Origin: Flavobacterium panici
GTDB taxonomy: Bacteria > Bacteroidota > Bacteroidia > Flavobacteriales > Flavobacteriaceae
Reading direction: 5' to 3'
Length of the DNA: 64,000 nt
Assembly (NCBI RefSeq): GCF_903819335.1
Contig: NZ_CAIJDE010000064.1
Location: forward strand, 75,009-139,008
The notes beneath the pieces were generated by a model that worked only from the letters and a program-made list of their open reading frames with translations, was not told the DNA's origin and did no database searches. The translations under genes were made by a program, and so were the position numbers. Below are positions 1 to 7,133 of the stretch, one piece after another; within the stretch, counting starts at the first letter, position 1; each line of letters opens with the position of its first letter.

Positions 1-1223
1 ATTTGCTGCAACGAATATTTATAAGGCCGCTCACCATTTATGGAGGTTATAATATCTCCTTTTTGCAATCCGCATTTTTCTGCTGCAGATTGTTTTCTAA
101 TATTGACAATCTCATAAACGGGTTTCAAAGAAAATTTATATCTAAAATTCCCACCGTTATTTTGGTTTGCTTCTCCTTCGCTTAATGATGCGGCAACCTT
201 TACTGTTTCTAAATGAACCGTTTCCTGAACCCACTGTAGTCCATTGTGCTGAATTGTAATCCCACTTTTATTATAAGTAAAAGGATCTTTAAACTTATGA
301 TTTTTTTTAAGGTACAACTTTTTATCTGCATAATCTAAAACTACTGTAAAACGCTTTAAGATTTCTCCGCCAACAGAACCAATACGGTCAGGAACCATCT
401 TTACATTTTTAATAGATGTCGAATCTGGAAAAGCTACAATTGGTTTCTTAAATTCAAATTCATCAATTATAAATTTTTGAATTCTTGCACGATGCCCTTC
501 AATATCACCGCTAAAACCTTTTCCCAGAAAATCAGGAAAATTTCTCTTTGGCAGTTTTATTTTATTATTTTCAAAAATCCAAAAAGCATCACTATTACCA
601 ATATCAATTAATAATTTTGCCGGAATTTCTTCATCTTCTACAACTGCAGTTGTGTAAATATAAGGCTTAGATTTTTCAATTGTAATAGGTATTGCTTTAA
701 ATTTTTTATCTAATTTTTTTCTAATAGATTCATTATTTGAATGCACAATAATTTTTCGCTTTTCATAATTGACTTCTACAATATTATTTTTAAAGAATTT
801 ATGACCAATAATTCCATTTACCGGAATACCAATATGTGAAGAAAGATTAAAACTCTGATCTAAAATCACAAACAACATATGATTATCAGATCTTAATCCG
901 TGTGTTTCAAAAGTATTTTTTGTCGATTTAAGTCCTTCAATTTCACTTTCAGATCCTAATCCTCTAAGTCTGATTTTTTCGACGTTATTAAATTTAACCT
1001 CCTGCATTTCATCCATACTAAATAAAATAGTTTCTTCGACGCCGGAATCTAATAAGAAATTCAACTCGATTCCGTTTACTTTAATTGGAATAAAAATGAG
1101 GTTATTTATCAATTTAAAAGGGATTACAGCCTTTTTTTTATTATTTTGGATAATAAAACTATCCTGAGATTTTACACAAAAAGGTAACAATAACCCAAAA
1201 AACAACACAATATATTTTTTCAT
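1..1223 (-). CDS. PDZ-containing retropepsin-like aspartyl protease (3' end outside window)
   Basis: The start codon is at 1223 and the frame stays open for about 407 codons to the window edge, so the C-terminus is missing. The first 20 residues form a signal peptide ending in KSQ, so the product is exported. Two pepsin-like half-domains follow. The first has the catalytic-type motif FLLDSG (Asp59-Ser60-Gly61). The second has LLIDIG (Asp207-Ile208-Gly209), a departure from the usual D-T/S-G. The visible C-terminal end (about residues 378-400, SAAEKCGLQKGDIITSINGE) is a PDZ domain. This layout (signal peptide, paired aspartyl-protease folds, PDZ) is a known Bacteroidetes family of uncharacterised periplasmic or surface proteins. 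Whether it is proteolytically active is inference. It is transcribed divergently from the aminotransferase; a near-consensus -7 box (TATATTTA on the minus strand) lies at 1249-1256. Confidence 0.85.
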   Translation of the reverse strand, partial: MKKYIVLFFGLLLPFCVKSQDSFIIQNNKKKAVIPFKLINNLIFIPIKVNGIELNFLLDSGVEETILFSMDEMQEVKFNNVEKIRLRGLGSESEIEGLKSTKNTFETHGLRSDNHMLFVILDQSFNLSSHIGIPVNGIIGHKFFKNNIVEVNYEKRKIIVHSNNESIRKKLDKKFKAIPITIEKSKPYIYTTAVVEDEEIPAKLLIDIGNSDAFWIFENNKIKLPKRNFPDFLGKGFSGDIEGHRARIQKFIIDEFEFKKPIVAFPDSTSIKNVKMVPDRIGSVGGEILKRFTVVLDYADKKLYLKKNHKFKDPFTYNKSGITIQHNGLQWVQETVHLETVKVAASLSEGEANQNNGGNFRYKFSLKPVYEIVNIRKQSAAEKCGLQKGDIITSINGERPYKYSLQQ

Positions 1224-1318
1224 TGACAATATTTTATTATAAAATTAGTAAATATATTTATTATTGTTAGATTTTTATAAGTCTATGCATTGTTTACGTT
1301 AAATTCGAAAAAAAAATG

Positions 1319-1326
1319 CATTTTTG
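1319..1326 (+). promoter_or_regulatory. Probable -7 promoter box of the aminotransferase gene
   Basis: CATTTTTG matches the Bacteroidetes -7 consensus TAnnTTTG at 7 of 8 positions, with a TTGTTT motif about 25 bases upstream. Transcription would begin near 1332, giving a leader of roughly 15 bases before ATG 1346. This argues against the upstream ATG at 1316. Confidence 0.45.
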
Positions 1327-1345
1327 CACTTCAATAAAAAATCTC

Positions 1346-2542
1346 ATGCCAACAATTTCAAGCAAAGGCAGAAACATGCCCGAATCACCGATACGCAAGC
1401 TTGCTCCTTATGCAGATTTAGCAAAGCAAAAAGGACACAAAGTGTATCACTTAAACATTGGTCAACCGGATATCAAGACACCCGAAGTGGCCATCGAGGC
1501 GGTAAAAAATATTGATTTAAGTATTATAGAATACAGTCCGTCAGCCGGATATGAAAGCTACAGAAAAAAATTAGCAAAATTTTACCAACGCCAAAATGTA
1601 AATGTTAACTCAGAAGACATCATTGTTACAACTGGTGGCTCTGAAGCCCTTTTATTTGCACTGGCCACAATTACAGACCCTGGAGATGAAATCATTATTC
1701 CAGAGCCTTTTTATGCTAATTATCACGCGTTTGCCTCTTCTACAAGTGCAACAGTAATTCCTCTTGTTTCGACTATCGAAACGGCATTTGCTTTGCCAAG
1801 TATTGAAGAAGTCGAAAAGTTGATTACACCAAAAACAAAAGCAATTTTAATTTGTAATCCGGGTAATCCAACCGGATATTTATATTCAGAAACTGAAATT
1901 AAACAATTAGCAGGTTTAATTAAAAAATACGATTTATACTTAATTGCTGACGAAGTATATCGTGAGTTTTTGTATGATGGAGATGATGTACACTATTCAG
2001 TTATGAATTTAGAAGATGTACAACAAAACGTAATCATGGTCGATTCAGTTTCAAAACGCTACAGTATGTGCGGTGCAAGAATTGGATGTTTGATTACTAA
2101 AAATAAAGAAGTACTGGCAACAGTAATGAAATTTGCTCAGGCGCGTTTAAGCCCGCCAACAATTGAGCAGATTGCATGCGAAGCCGCAATTGATACGCCT
2201 CAAAGTTATTTTGACGAAGTAATTGGAGAATATAAAGAGCGTCGAGACACTTTAATTTCTGAATTAAATAAAATTGAAGGTGTAGTTGTAACTAAACCAA
2301 AAGGTGCCTTTTACTGTATTGCTGAGTTACCTATTGCAGATTCTGATGATTTTGCTCAATGGCTTTTAGAAAGTTACGATTTAAATGGCGAAACAGTAAT
2401 GATTGCTCCTGCAAAAGGATTCTATTCGACTCCTGGAATGGGATTGAATCAGGTTCGAATTGCGTATGTTTTAAACAAAAAAGACTTAATTACTGCTGTA
2501 AATATCTTAAAAGAAGCACTTTTGGCATACAACAGCAAATAA
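1346..2542 (+). CDS. Class I/II PLP-dependent aminotransferase (AspC-like)
   Basis: A 398-residue fold-type I aminotransferase. Visible landmarks, counted from ATG 1346, are the N-terminal LNIGQPDI motif, NPGNPTG (171-177), the pyridine-nitrogen Asp in ADEVY (Asp202) and the PLP-binding Lys in SVSKRYS (Lys237), followed by the phosphate-binding Arg in GARIG. The family transfers amino groups between aspartate or aromatic amino acids and 2-oxo acids; the exact substrate cannot be read from sequence. An in-frame ATG at 1316 would add ten residues, but it overlaps the likely -7 promoter box (CATTTTTG at 1319-1326), so 1346 is preferred. It ends at a strong hairpin terminator. Confidence 0.9.
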   Translation: MPTISSKGRNMPESPIRKLAPYADLAKQKGHKVYHLNIGQPDIKTPEVAIEAVKNIDLSIIEYSPSAGYESYRKKLAKFYQRQNVNVNSEDIIVTTGGSEALLFALATITDPGDEIIIPEPFYANYHAFASSTSATVIPLVSTIETAFALPSIEEVEKLITPKTKAILICNPGNPTGYLYSETEIKQLAGLIKKYDLYLIADEVYREFLYDGDDVHYSVMNLEDVQQNVIMVDSVSKRYSMCGARIGCLITKNKEVLATVMKFAQARLSPPTIEQIACEAAIDTPQSYFDEVIGEYKERRDTLISELNKIEGVVVTKPKGAFYCIAELPIADSDDFAQWLLESYDLNGETVMIAPAKGFYSTPGMGLNQVRIAYVLNKKDLITAVNILKEALLAYNSK

Positions 2543-2566
2543 AAGACAAACTAAACTTAAACTTTC

Positions 2567-2604
2567 AAAAGACAATATCCATTCGTGTTATTGTCTTTTG
2601 TATT
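2567..2604 (+). terminator. Hairpin terminator after the aminotransferase
   Basis: Perfect 11-bp arms, AAAAGACAATA (2567-2577) and TATTGTCTTTT (2589-2599), with an 11-base loop and a T-rich tail. It lies 25 bases after the stop codon. Confidence 0.8.
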
Positions 2605-2746
2605 TTAAGGAGTCACACAATTAGACAATTTTTAAATTATATCCAAAAAGGATCAATTAAATAGTAAAAACGATAGAAAAGGTTTCCCATTTATTAATTA
2701 TCTTTACCCCCTTAAAAAGATATACCCATTATAATAGTAGTTTTTA

Positions 2747-3418
2747 ATGATAAATAACGAAGATTTTTTAGACGAAATAGGTGACAGTCATTTCAGCAGT
2801 AATGCAAAAAACCCTTTAAGAGCGGACGCATTTGACATAACTGATGAAGAAAAAATAGAGAAAATTAAAAAAGATGTTGAAAACATTCTGCAAACGCTGG
2901 GAATGGATTTGACAGACGACAGCATAAAAGGTACTCCAAACCGAGTAGCCAAAATGTTTGTAAAAGAGATTTTTGGTGGTTTAAACCCTGCAAAACAGCC
3001 AAAAGCTTCAACTTTTGACAATAATTACAAATACGGTGAAATGTTAGTAGAAAAAAACATTACTGTTTATTCTACTTGCGAACACCATTTACTGCCAATT
3101 ATAGGGCGTGCTCACGTTGCTTATATTTCAAGTGGAAGAGTTATTGGTTTATCAAAAATGAACCGTATTGTTGAATATTATGCTAAAAGACCTCAGGTTC
3201 AAGAGCGTTTAACAATGCAGATTGTTCAGGAACTTCAAAAAGCTTTAGGAACCGAAGATGTTGCCTGCGTTATCGACGCAAAACATCTTTGTGTTAACTC
3301 AAGAGGAATTAAAGATATCGAAAGCAGCACAGTAACTTCTGAATTCGGTGGAAAATTCAAAGATCCTCAAACAAAAAGAGAGTTTCTTGACTATATTAAA
3401 TTAGATACTCAGTTCTAA
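2747..3418 (+). CDS. folE: GTP cyclohydrolase I FolE
   Basis: A 223-residue protein that converts GTP to 7,8-dihydroneopterin triphosphate, the first step of folate and tetrahydropterin synthesis, as a cytoplasmic decamer. The zinc ligands are visible as Cys111 and His114 in STCEHHLLP and Cys182 in KHLCVNSRG; the substrate-binding QERLT block is at 152-156. The length matches canonical type IA enzymes, with a poorly conserved N-terminal extension of about 35 residues. TATCTTTA at 2699-2706 is a near-consensus -7 box 40 bases upstream. cysS follows on the same strand after 134 bases. Confidence 0.97.
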   Translation: MINNEDFLDEIGDSHFSSNAKNPLRADAFDITDEEKIEKIKKDVENILQTLGMDLTDDSIKGTPNRVAKMFVKEIFGGLNPAKQPKASTFDNNYKYGEMLVEKNITVYSTCEHHLLPIIGRAHVAYISSGRVIGLSKMNRIVEYYAKRPQVQERLTMQIVQELQKALGTEDVACVIDAKHLCVNSRGIKDIESSTVTSEFGGKFKDPQTKREFLDYIKLDTQF

Positions 3419-3449
3419 TTTTTCACGATATTTCTATTATATTTATGGT

Positions 3450-3531
3450 CTAGCCCTGATGGAAGAGGTATTTTTTTTATGGTCTTGTCATTACGAGATA
3501 AAAGATACAGCGGACAGCAGGAATAGCTCCT
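3450..3531 (+). ncRNA. Structured leader element upstream of cysS (candidate)
   Basis: In the folE-cysS gap the segment can fold as a stem-loop: GTATTTTTTTTAT (3468-3480) pairs with ATAAAAGATAC (3498-3508), and further out AGCCCTG pairs with CAGG...AGCT across a bulge. Stretches such as AGCCCTGATGGAAG and GCAGGAATAGCTCC look like elements I have seen repeatedly in flavobacterial intergenic regions, but this is memory, not a search result. It ends 21 bases before the cysS start. It could be a leader RNA, a terminator of folE or a dispersed repeat; no ligand or function is claimed. Confidence 0.35.
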
Positions 3532-3552
3532 AAAAAAATCAACTAAAAAAAT

Positions 3553-5031
3553 ATGCCTTTATATACAACGCAGCCACTAAAAATATACAATTCACTTTCG
3601 GGTGAAAAAGAAAATTTCAAACCAATCCATGAAGGAAATGTTGGAATGTATGTTTGCGGACCAACGGTTTATAGCAATGTGCATTTAGGAAACGTAAGGA
3701 CTTTTATGTCTTTTGACGTGATTTTCAGGTATTTTTTACATCTGGATTACAAAGTTCGTTATGTCCGTAATATTACCGATGTTGGTCATATTGTAGATGA
3801 TGTTGATGAAGGTGAGGATAAAATTGCTAAAAAAGCACGTTTAGAGCAGTTAGAACCAATGGAAGTTGTTCAGCGCTACACTGTTGATTTTCACGATATT
3901 TTAAAAGCCTTCAACTTTTTACCGCCAAGTATTGAGCCAACTGCAACCGGACATATTATTGAGCAAATCGAAATCATCAAAAAAATCATTGATACCGGAA
4001 TTGGTTATGTTGCCAACGGATCTGTTTATTTTGATGTTGTAAAATATAACGAAACCAATAATTACGGAGTTTTAAGCGGCAGAAATATTGAAGATATGCT
4101 TGCCAACACCCGTGATCTTGATGGACAGTCGGACAAAAGAAATCCGCAGGATTTTGCACTTTGGAAAAAAGCTGAACCAGAACATATTATGAGATGGCCT
4201 TCTCCTTGGAGCGATGGTTTCCCGGGCTGGCACTTAGAATGTACTGCAATGAGTACTAAATATTTAGGGAATCATTTTGATATTCACGGCGGTGGAATGG
4301 ATTTAAAATTTCCACACCACGAATGTGAAATTGCTCAAAATGAAGCTTGCACAGGACAATCCCCGGTAAATTACTGGATGCACGCCAACATGCTTACGCT
4401 TAACGGAAAGAAAATGGCAAAATCTACCGGAAATAATATTTTACCGGGAGAAATTCTAAGCGGTGATAATACCATTTTAAGCAAAGCATTTTCTGCTTCT
4501 GTAACTAGATTTTTTATGTTACAGGCACATTACAGAAGTATTTTAGATTTCTCTGATGACGCTATTACAGCTGCTGAAAAAGGATATAAAAGATTAATAG
4601 AAGCTCTTGAAGCATTACCAGCAATAACAGCCGGTTCTTCAAGTTCTGTTGATTTTGCCGCATGGAAACAAGCTTGTTATGATGCAATGAACGACGATTT
4701 TAACACACCAATTTTAATTGCGCAGTTATTTGAAGGTGTTCGTTATATCAATTTATTAAAAGAAGGAAAAGAAACCATTTCTTCCGAAGATTTAAAATTA
4801 TTTTCGACAGCAATTAATGCTTTTGTTTTTGATGTTTTAGGTTTAAGCGATGAGAAAGCAGCCGACAGCAATAACGACAAATTAGAAGGTGTTGTAAACA
4901 TGCTTATCGGAATGAGAAATCAGGCAAGAGCAGATAAAAATTTCGCTCTTTCTGATCAAATTCGTGATCAGTTAATTGCTTTAGGAATTCAGCTAAAAGA
5001 CGGTAAAGAAGGAACTTCTTTTAGTATTTAA
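3553..5031 (+). CDS. cysS: Cysteinyl-tRNA synthetase
   Basis: A 492-residue class Ia aminoacyl-tRNA synthetase that charges tRNA-Cys. The zinc-binding cysteine Cys35 (YVCGPTVY), the HIGH-equivalent HLGN (44-47), further zinc ligands Cys230 and His255 (HLEC, FPHHECE) and the KMSKS-equivalent KMAKS (287-291) are all visible. Ala in the third KMSKS position is a conservative change in a flexible loop and does not suggest inactivation. The length is normal. The ATG at 3553 follows an A-rich stretch and a candidate structured leader. Downstream is a large hairpin, then yidD. Confidence 0.97.
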   Translation: MPLYTTQPLKIYNSLSGEKENFKPIHEGNVGMYVCGPTVYSNVHLGNVRTFMSFDVIFRYFLHLDYKVRYVRNITDVGHIVDDVDEGEDKIAKKARLEQLEPMEVVQRYTVDFHDILKAFNFLPPSIEPTATGHIIEQIEIIKKIIDTGIGYVANGSVYFDVVKYNETNNYGVLSGRNIEDMLANTRDLDGQSDKRNPQDFALWKKAEPEHIMRWPSPWSDGFPGWHLECTAMSTKYLGNHFDIHGGGMDLKFPHHECEIAQNEACTGQSPVNYWMHANMLTLNGKKMAKSTGNNILPGEILSGDNTILSKAFSASVTRFFMLQAHYRSILDFSDDAITAAEKGYKRLIEALEALPAITAGSSSSVDFAAWKQACYDAMNDDFNTPILIAQLFEGVRYINLLKEGKETISSEDLKLFSTAINAFVFDVLGLSDEKAADSNNDKLEGVVNMLIGMRNQARADKNFALSDQIRDQLIALGIQLKDGKEGTSFSI

Positions 5032-5039
5032 TAAAAAGA

Positions 5040-5118
5040 AGTATTCAGTGTTCAGTATTTAGTGTTCAGATTTGCACTTTACCTTAAACTGATCACTAAA
5101 TACTGAACACTGATTACT
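5040..5118. repeat. Long inverted repeat between cysS and yidD
   Basis: A perfect 20-bp inverted repeat, TCAGTGTTCAGTATTTAGTG (5045-5064) with its complement at 5094-5113. It extends outward to 25-base arms with one mismatch, and inward by four further pairs after one mismatch. Each arm is itself made of repeated CAGT(G/A)TT motifs. It fills almost the whole gap and probably forms a cruciform or terminator hairpin. Confidence 0.85.
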
Positions 5119-5126
5119 AATAAAAT

Positions 5127-5375
5127 ATGTTTTCAAAAATTCTGATATATCCGTTTGTAATACTGGTGCGCTTTTACCAAACTGCGATTTCACCTTTTAC
5201 ACCCGCTTCCTGCAGGTTTGAACCTACTTGTTCTACATATATGATTCAGGCATTGCAAATGCACGGATTATTTTACGGAGGATATTTAGGAATGAAACGA
5301 ATTTTAAGCTGCCATCCTTGGGGAAGAACAGGCTATGATCCCGTTCCCGAGAAGAAATGTTCACATAAACATTAA
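5127..5375 (+). CDS. yidD: Membrane protein insertion efficiency factor YidD
   Basis: An 82-residue protein with the complete YidD signature: an N-terminal amphipathic/hydrophobic helix (about residues 1-20), then RFYQTAISPFTPASCRFEPT and CSTYM, followed by GMKRILSCHPW and a GYDPVP end. The family sits at the inner face of the cytoplasmic membrane and assists YidC-dependent insertion. Its usual rnpA/yidC neighbours are absent; here it lies between cysS and lgt. Confidence 0.93.
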   Translation: MFSKILIYPFVILVRFYQTAISPFTPASCRFEPTCSTYMIQALQMHGLFYGGYLGMKRILSCHPWGRTGYDPVPEKKCSHKH

Positions 5376-5442
5376 CTTTTTATAAAGACTTGCTCCACAT
5401 TTAATATTTATTTTTACAACATATATAAAAACATTACACTAT

Positions 5443-6375
5443 ATGACACAGCCTTTAAACATCGTTTGGAATCCTTCAGAAGGAATAGATTTAGGATTTT
5501 TTATGATTCGTTATTACAGTTTAATGTTCGTAATTGCTTTTGGTTTAGGATGGTTCCTAATGAAAAAGATTTTCGAACGCGAACATGAATCGTTAGACAA
5601 ATTAGACTCATTATTTGTCTGGACTGTTTTAGCAACGTTAATTGGAGCTCGTTTAGGTCATGTTTTCTTTTATGATTGGGAATATTTTAGAAATCATTTA
5701 CTTGAAATATTTTTACCATTCAAATTCGAACCAAAATTTGAATTTACAGGTTTTCAAGGTTTAGCTAGTCATGGCGCAGCTATTGCAATCATTTTTGCAA
5801 TGTATTATTACAGCAAAATGATTTTAAAACGTCCGTTATTATGGATTTTAGATCGAGTTGTAATTCCAGTTGCAAGCGGTGCTATTTTTGTTCGCTTAGG
5901 GAATTTTTTCAATTCTGAGATTATTGGACATGAAACTACATCGGCTTTTGGAATCCGTTTTTTACATGATAAATTCAGCAAGGCAGAAGCAGTAAATGCA
6001 ACTCAAATCGCAAATCCAAAAGACGCATATAATGCAATAGCTACAGATCCTAAATTTGCTGATTTATTAGCACAGGTTCCTGCAAAACATCCAACGCAAT
6101 TATATGAAGCTTTTTGCTATATTTTTGTATTTGCAATCTTGTATTTCTTGTATTGGAAAACTAATGCAAGACTTAAATCAGGATACTTATTCGGATTATT
6201 TTTAGTTCTTTTATTTGTAGTTCGATTTATAGTTGAATTTGTAAAAGAAAGCCAGGGAGGTATTGAAGAAGAATTAGGTTTATTCTCAACCGGGCAATGG
6301 TTAAGTATACCTTTTATTATAATTGGTCTTTTCTTTATTATTAGAGCGCAAAGAAATCCTTTAGCGACTTCTTAA
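5443..6375 (+). CDS. lgt: Prolipoprotein diacylglyceryl transferase Lgt
   Basis: A 310-residue polytopic inner-membrane enzyme that moves diacylglyceryl from phosphatidylglycerol to the lipobox cysteine of prolipoproteins. About seven membrane segments are visible. The Lgt signature is present as VRLGNFFNSEIIGHET (near residues 150-165), and the later HPTQLYEA motif is conserved. An insertion of about 40 polar residues between these motifs (KFSKAEAVNAT...DLLAQVP) is predicted to be extracytoplasmic. The next gene is convergent and shares a bidirectional terminator. Confidence 0.95.
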   Translation: MTQPLNIVWNPSEGIDLGFFMIRYYSLMFVIAFGLGWFLMKKIFEREHESLDKLDSLFVWTVLATLIGARLGHVFFYDWEYFRNHLLEIFLPFKFEPKFEFTGFQGLASHGAAIAIIFAMYYYSKMILKRPLLWILDRVVIPVASGAIFVRLGNFFNSEIIGHETTSAFGIRFLHDKFSKAEAVNATQIANPKDAYNAIATDPKFADLLAQVPAKHPTQLYEAFCYIFVFAILYFLYWKTNARLKSGYLFGLFLVLLFVVRFIVEFVKESQGGIEEELGLFSTGQWLSIPFIIIGLFFIIRAQRNPLATS

Positions 6376-6400
6376 TAATTAAATAAGAACCTTAAAATAT

Positions 6401-6436
6401 AAAAGTCCAGTATTTAGAAATACTGGACTTTTTTTT
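6401..6436. terminator. Bidirectional terminator between lgt and the PagL-like gene
   Basis: AAAAGTCCAGTATTT (6401-6415) and AATACTGGACTTTTTTTT form a perfect stem with a tiny loop. A-run and T-run flanks on each side suit termination of both lgt (+) and the minus-strand gene ending at 6435. Confidence 0.85.
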
Positions 6437-7049
6437 ATAGTGGATATGAAATTCCAAATTCTATATTTTTAGTATTGTAACCTGCATTCGTACTACTCAA
6501 TCCTGCATTAGAAACGTGCCGTAATTCAGGACGAATATCAAATTGGATCTTCTGTATCCTAAAAGAAAAACCAAGTGCTAAAACATCTGCAAAAGCAAAA
6601 CCTTTAGACATTCTTTCGGTTTCCGTATCTGTTATCATTGGACCTACACTTCCCAAAACATAAAAGGAGCAATTTTTATTGATTGGTTTCCGAATTAAAA
6701 AACCAAGATTCAGTACATACTCACGAACATCTTTTAACTGCGTATATCTATCTCTTTTCTCTTGATAATCCGGAGTTTCAGGCTTCACAAAATAGAAATT
6801 CAACAATTGATGTTTGGCAAAATTAATTTCGGGCTGAACCAGTATTTCATATTGAAAATGTTTTCTCTCTTTCAATTTATAATATAACTGCGCTTTATAA
6901 AAGTGATTTTCAAAAGTGTAATCTTTATTATTGAATTCACTTCCAAAACCATAATTAAAACCAATTGAGAATCGCGAGTTATCTTCTTGCGCAGTAATTA
7001 TTGATACGCTAAAAAAAAGCAATAAACATAAAAGTAATTTTCTACCCAT
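6435..7049 (-). CDS. PagL-like acyloxyacyl hydrolase family outer-membrane barrel
   Basis: A 204-residue protein with a signal peptide (first ~20 residues, ending TAQ) and alternating strands typical of a small outer-membrane beta-barrel. Near the C-terminus it has HVSNAGLSSTNAGYN (from His178), which matches the HxSN...NxGxN block of lipid A 3-O-deacylase PagL; His178 and Ser180 would be the catalytic pair. The acidic member of the triad is not certain; Glu197 is a candidate. The terminal Tyr/Leu suits BAM recognition. Inferred role: removal of an acyl chain from lipid A. An inactive structural homologue is also possible. Confidence 0.65.
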   Translation of the reverse strand: MGRKLLLCLLLFFSVSIITAQEDNSRFSIGFNYGFGSEFNNKDYTFENHFYKAQLYYKLKERKHFQYEILVQPEINFAKHQLLNFYFVKPETPDYQEKRDRYTQLKDVREYVLNLGFLIRKPINKNCSFYVLGSVGPMITDTETERMSKGFAFADVLALGFSFRIQKIQFDIRPELRHVSNAGLSSTNAGYNTKNIEFGISYPL

Positions 7050-7080
7050 AAATCATTTTAAAGTTCATTAAATATAATAC

Positions 7081-7116
7081 AAAAAAAAGATCCAGCTTTC
7101 ACCGGATCTTTTTTAT
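7081..7116 (-). terminator. Terminator downstream of secDF
   Basis: AAAAGATCC and GGATCTTTTTT enclose a short loop 20-50 bases after the secDF stop codon, between secDF and the PagL-like gene. Confidence 0.8.
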
Positions 7117-7133
7117 ATAATTTAAGCAATTAA

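Noticed and set aside
1316..1345. Ten-codon N-terminal extension of the aminotransferase
   Set aside because: It overlaps the likely -7 box, and the family normally begins near MPTIS; ATG 1346 fits better.
3450..3531. T-box riboswitch for cysS
   Set aside because: No specifier loop or antiterminator T-box sequence is visible.
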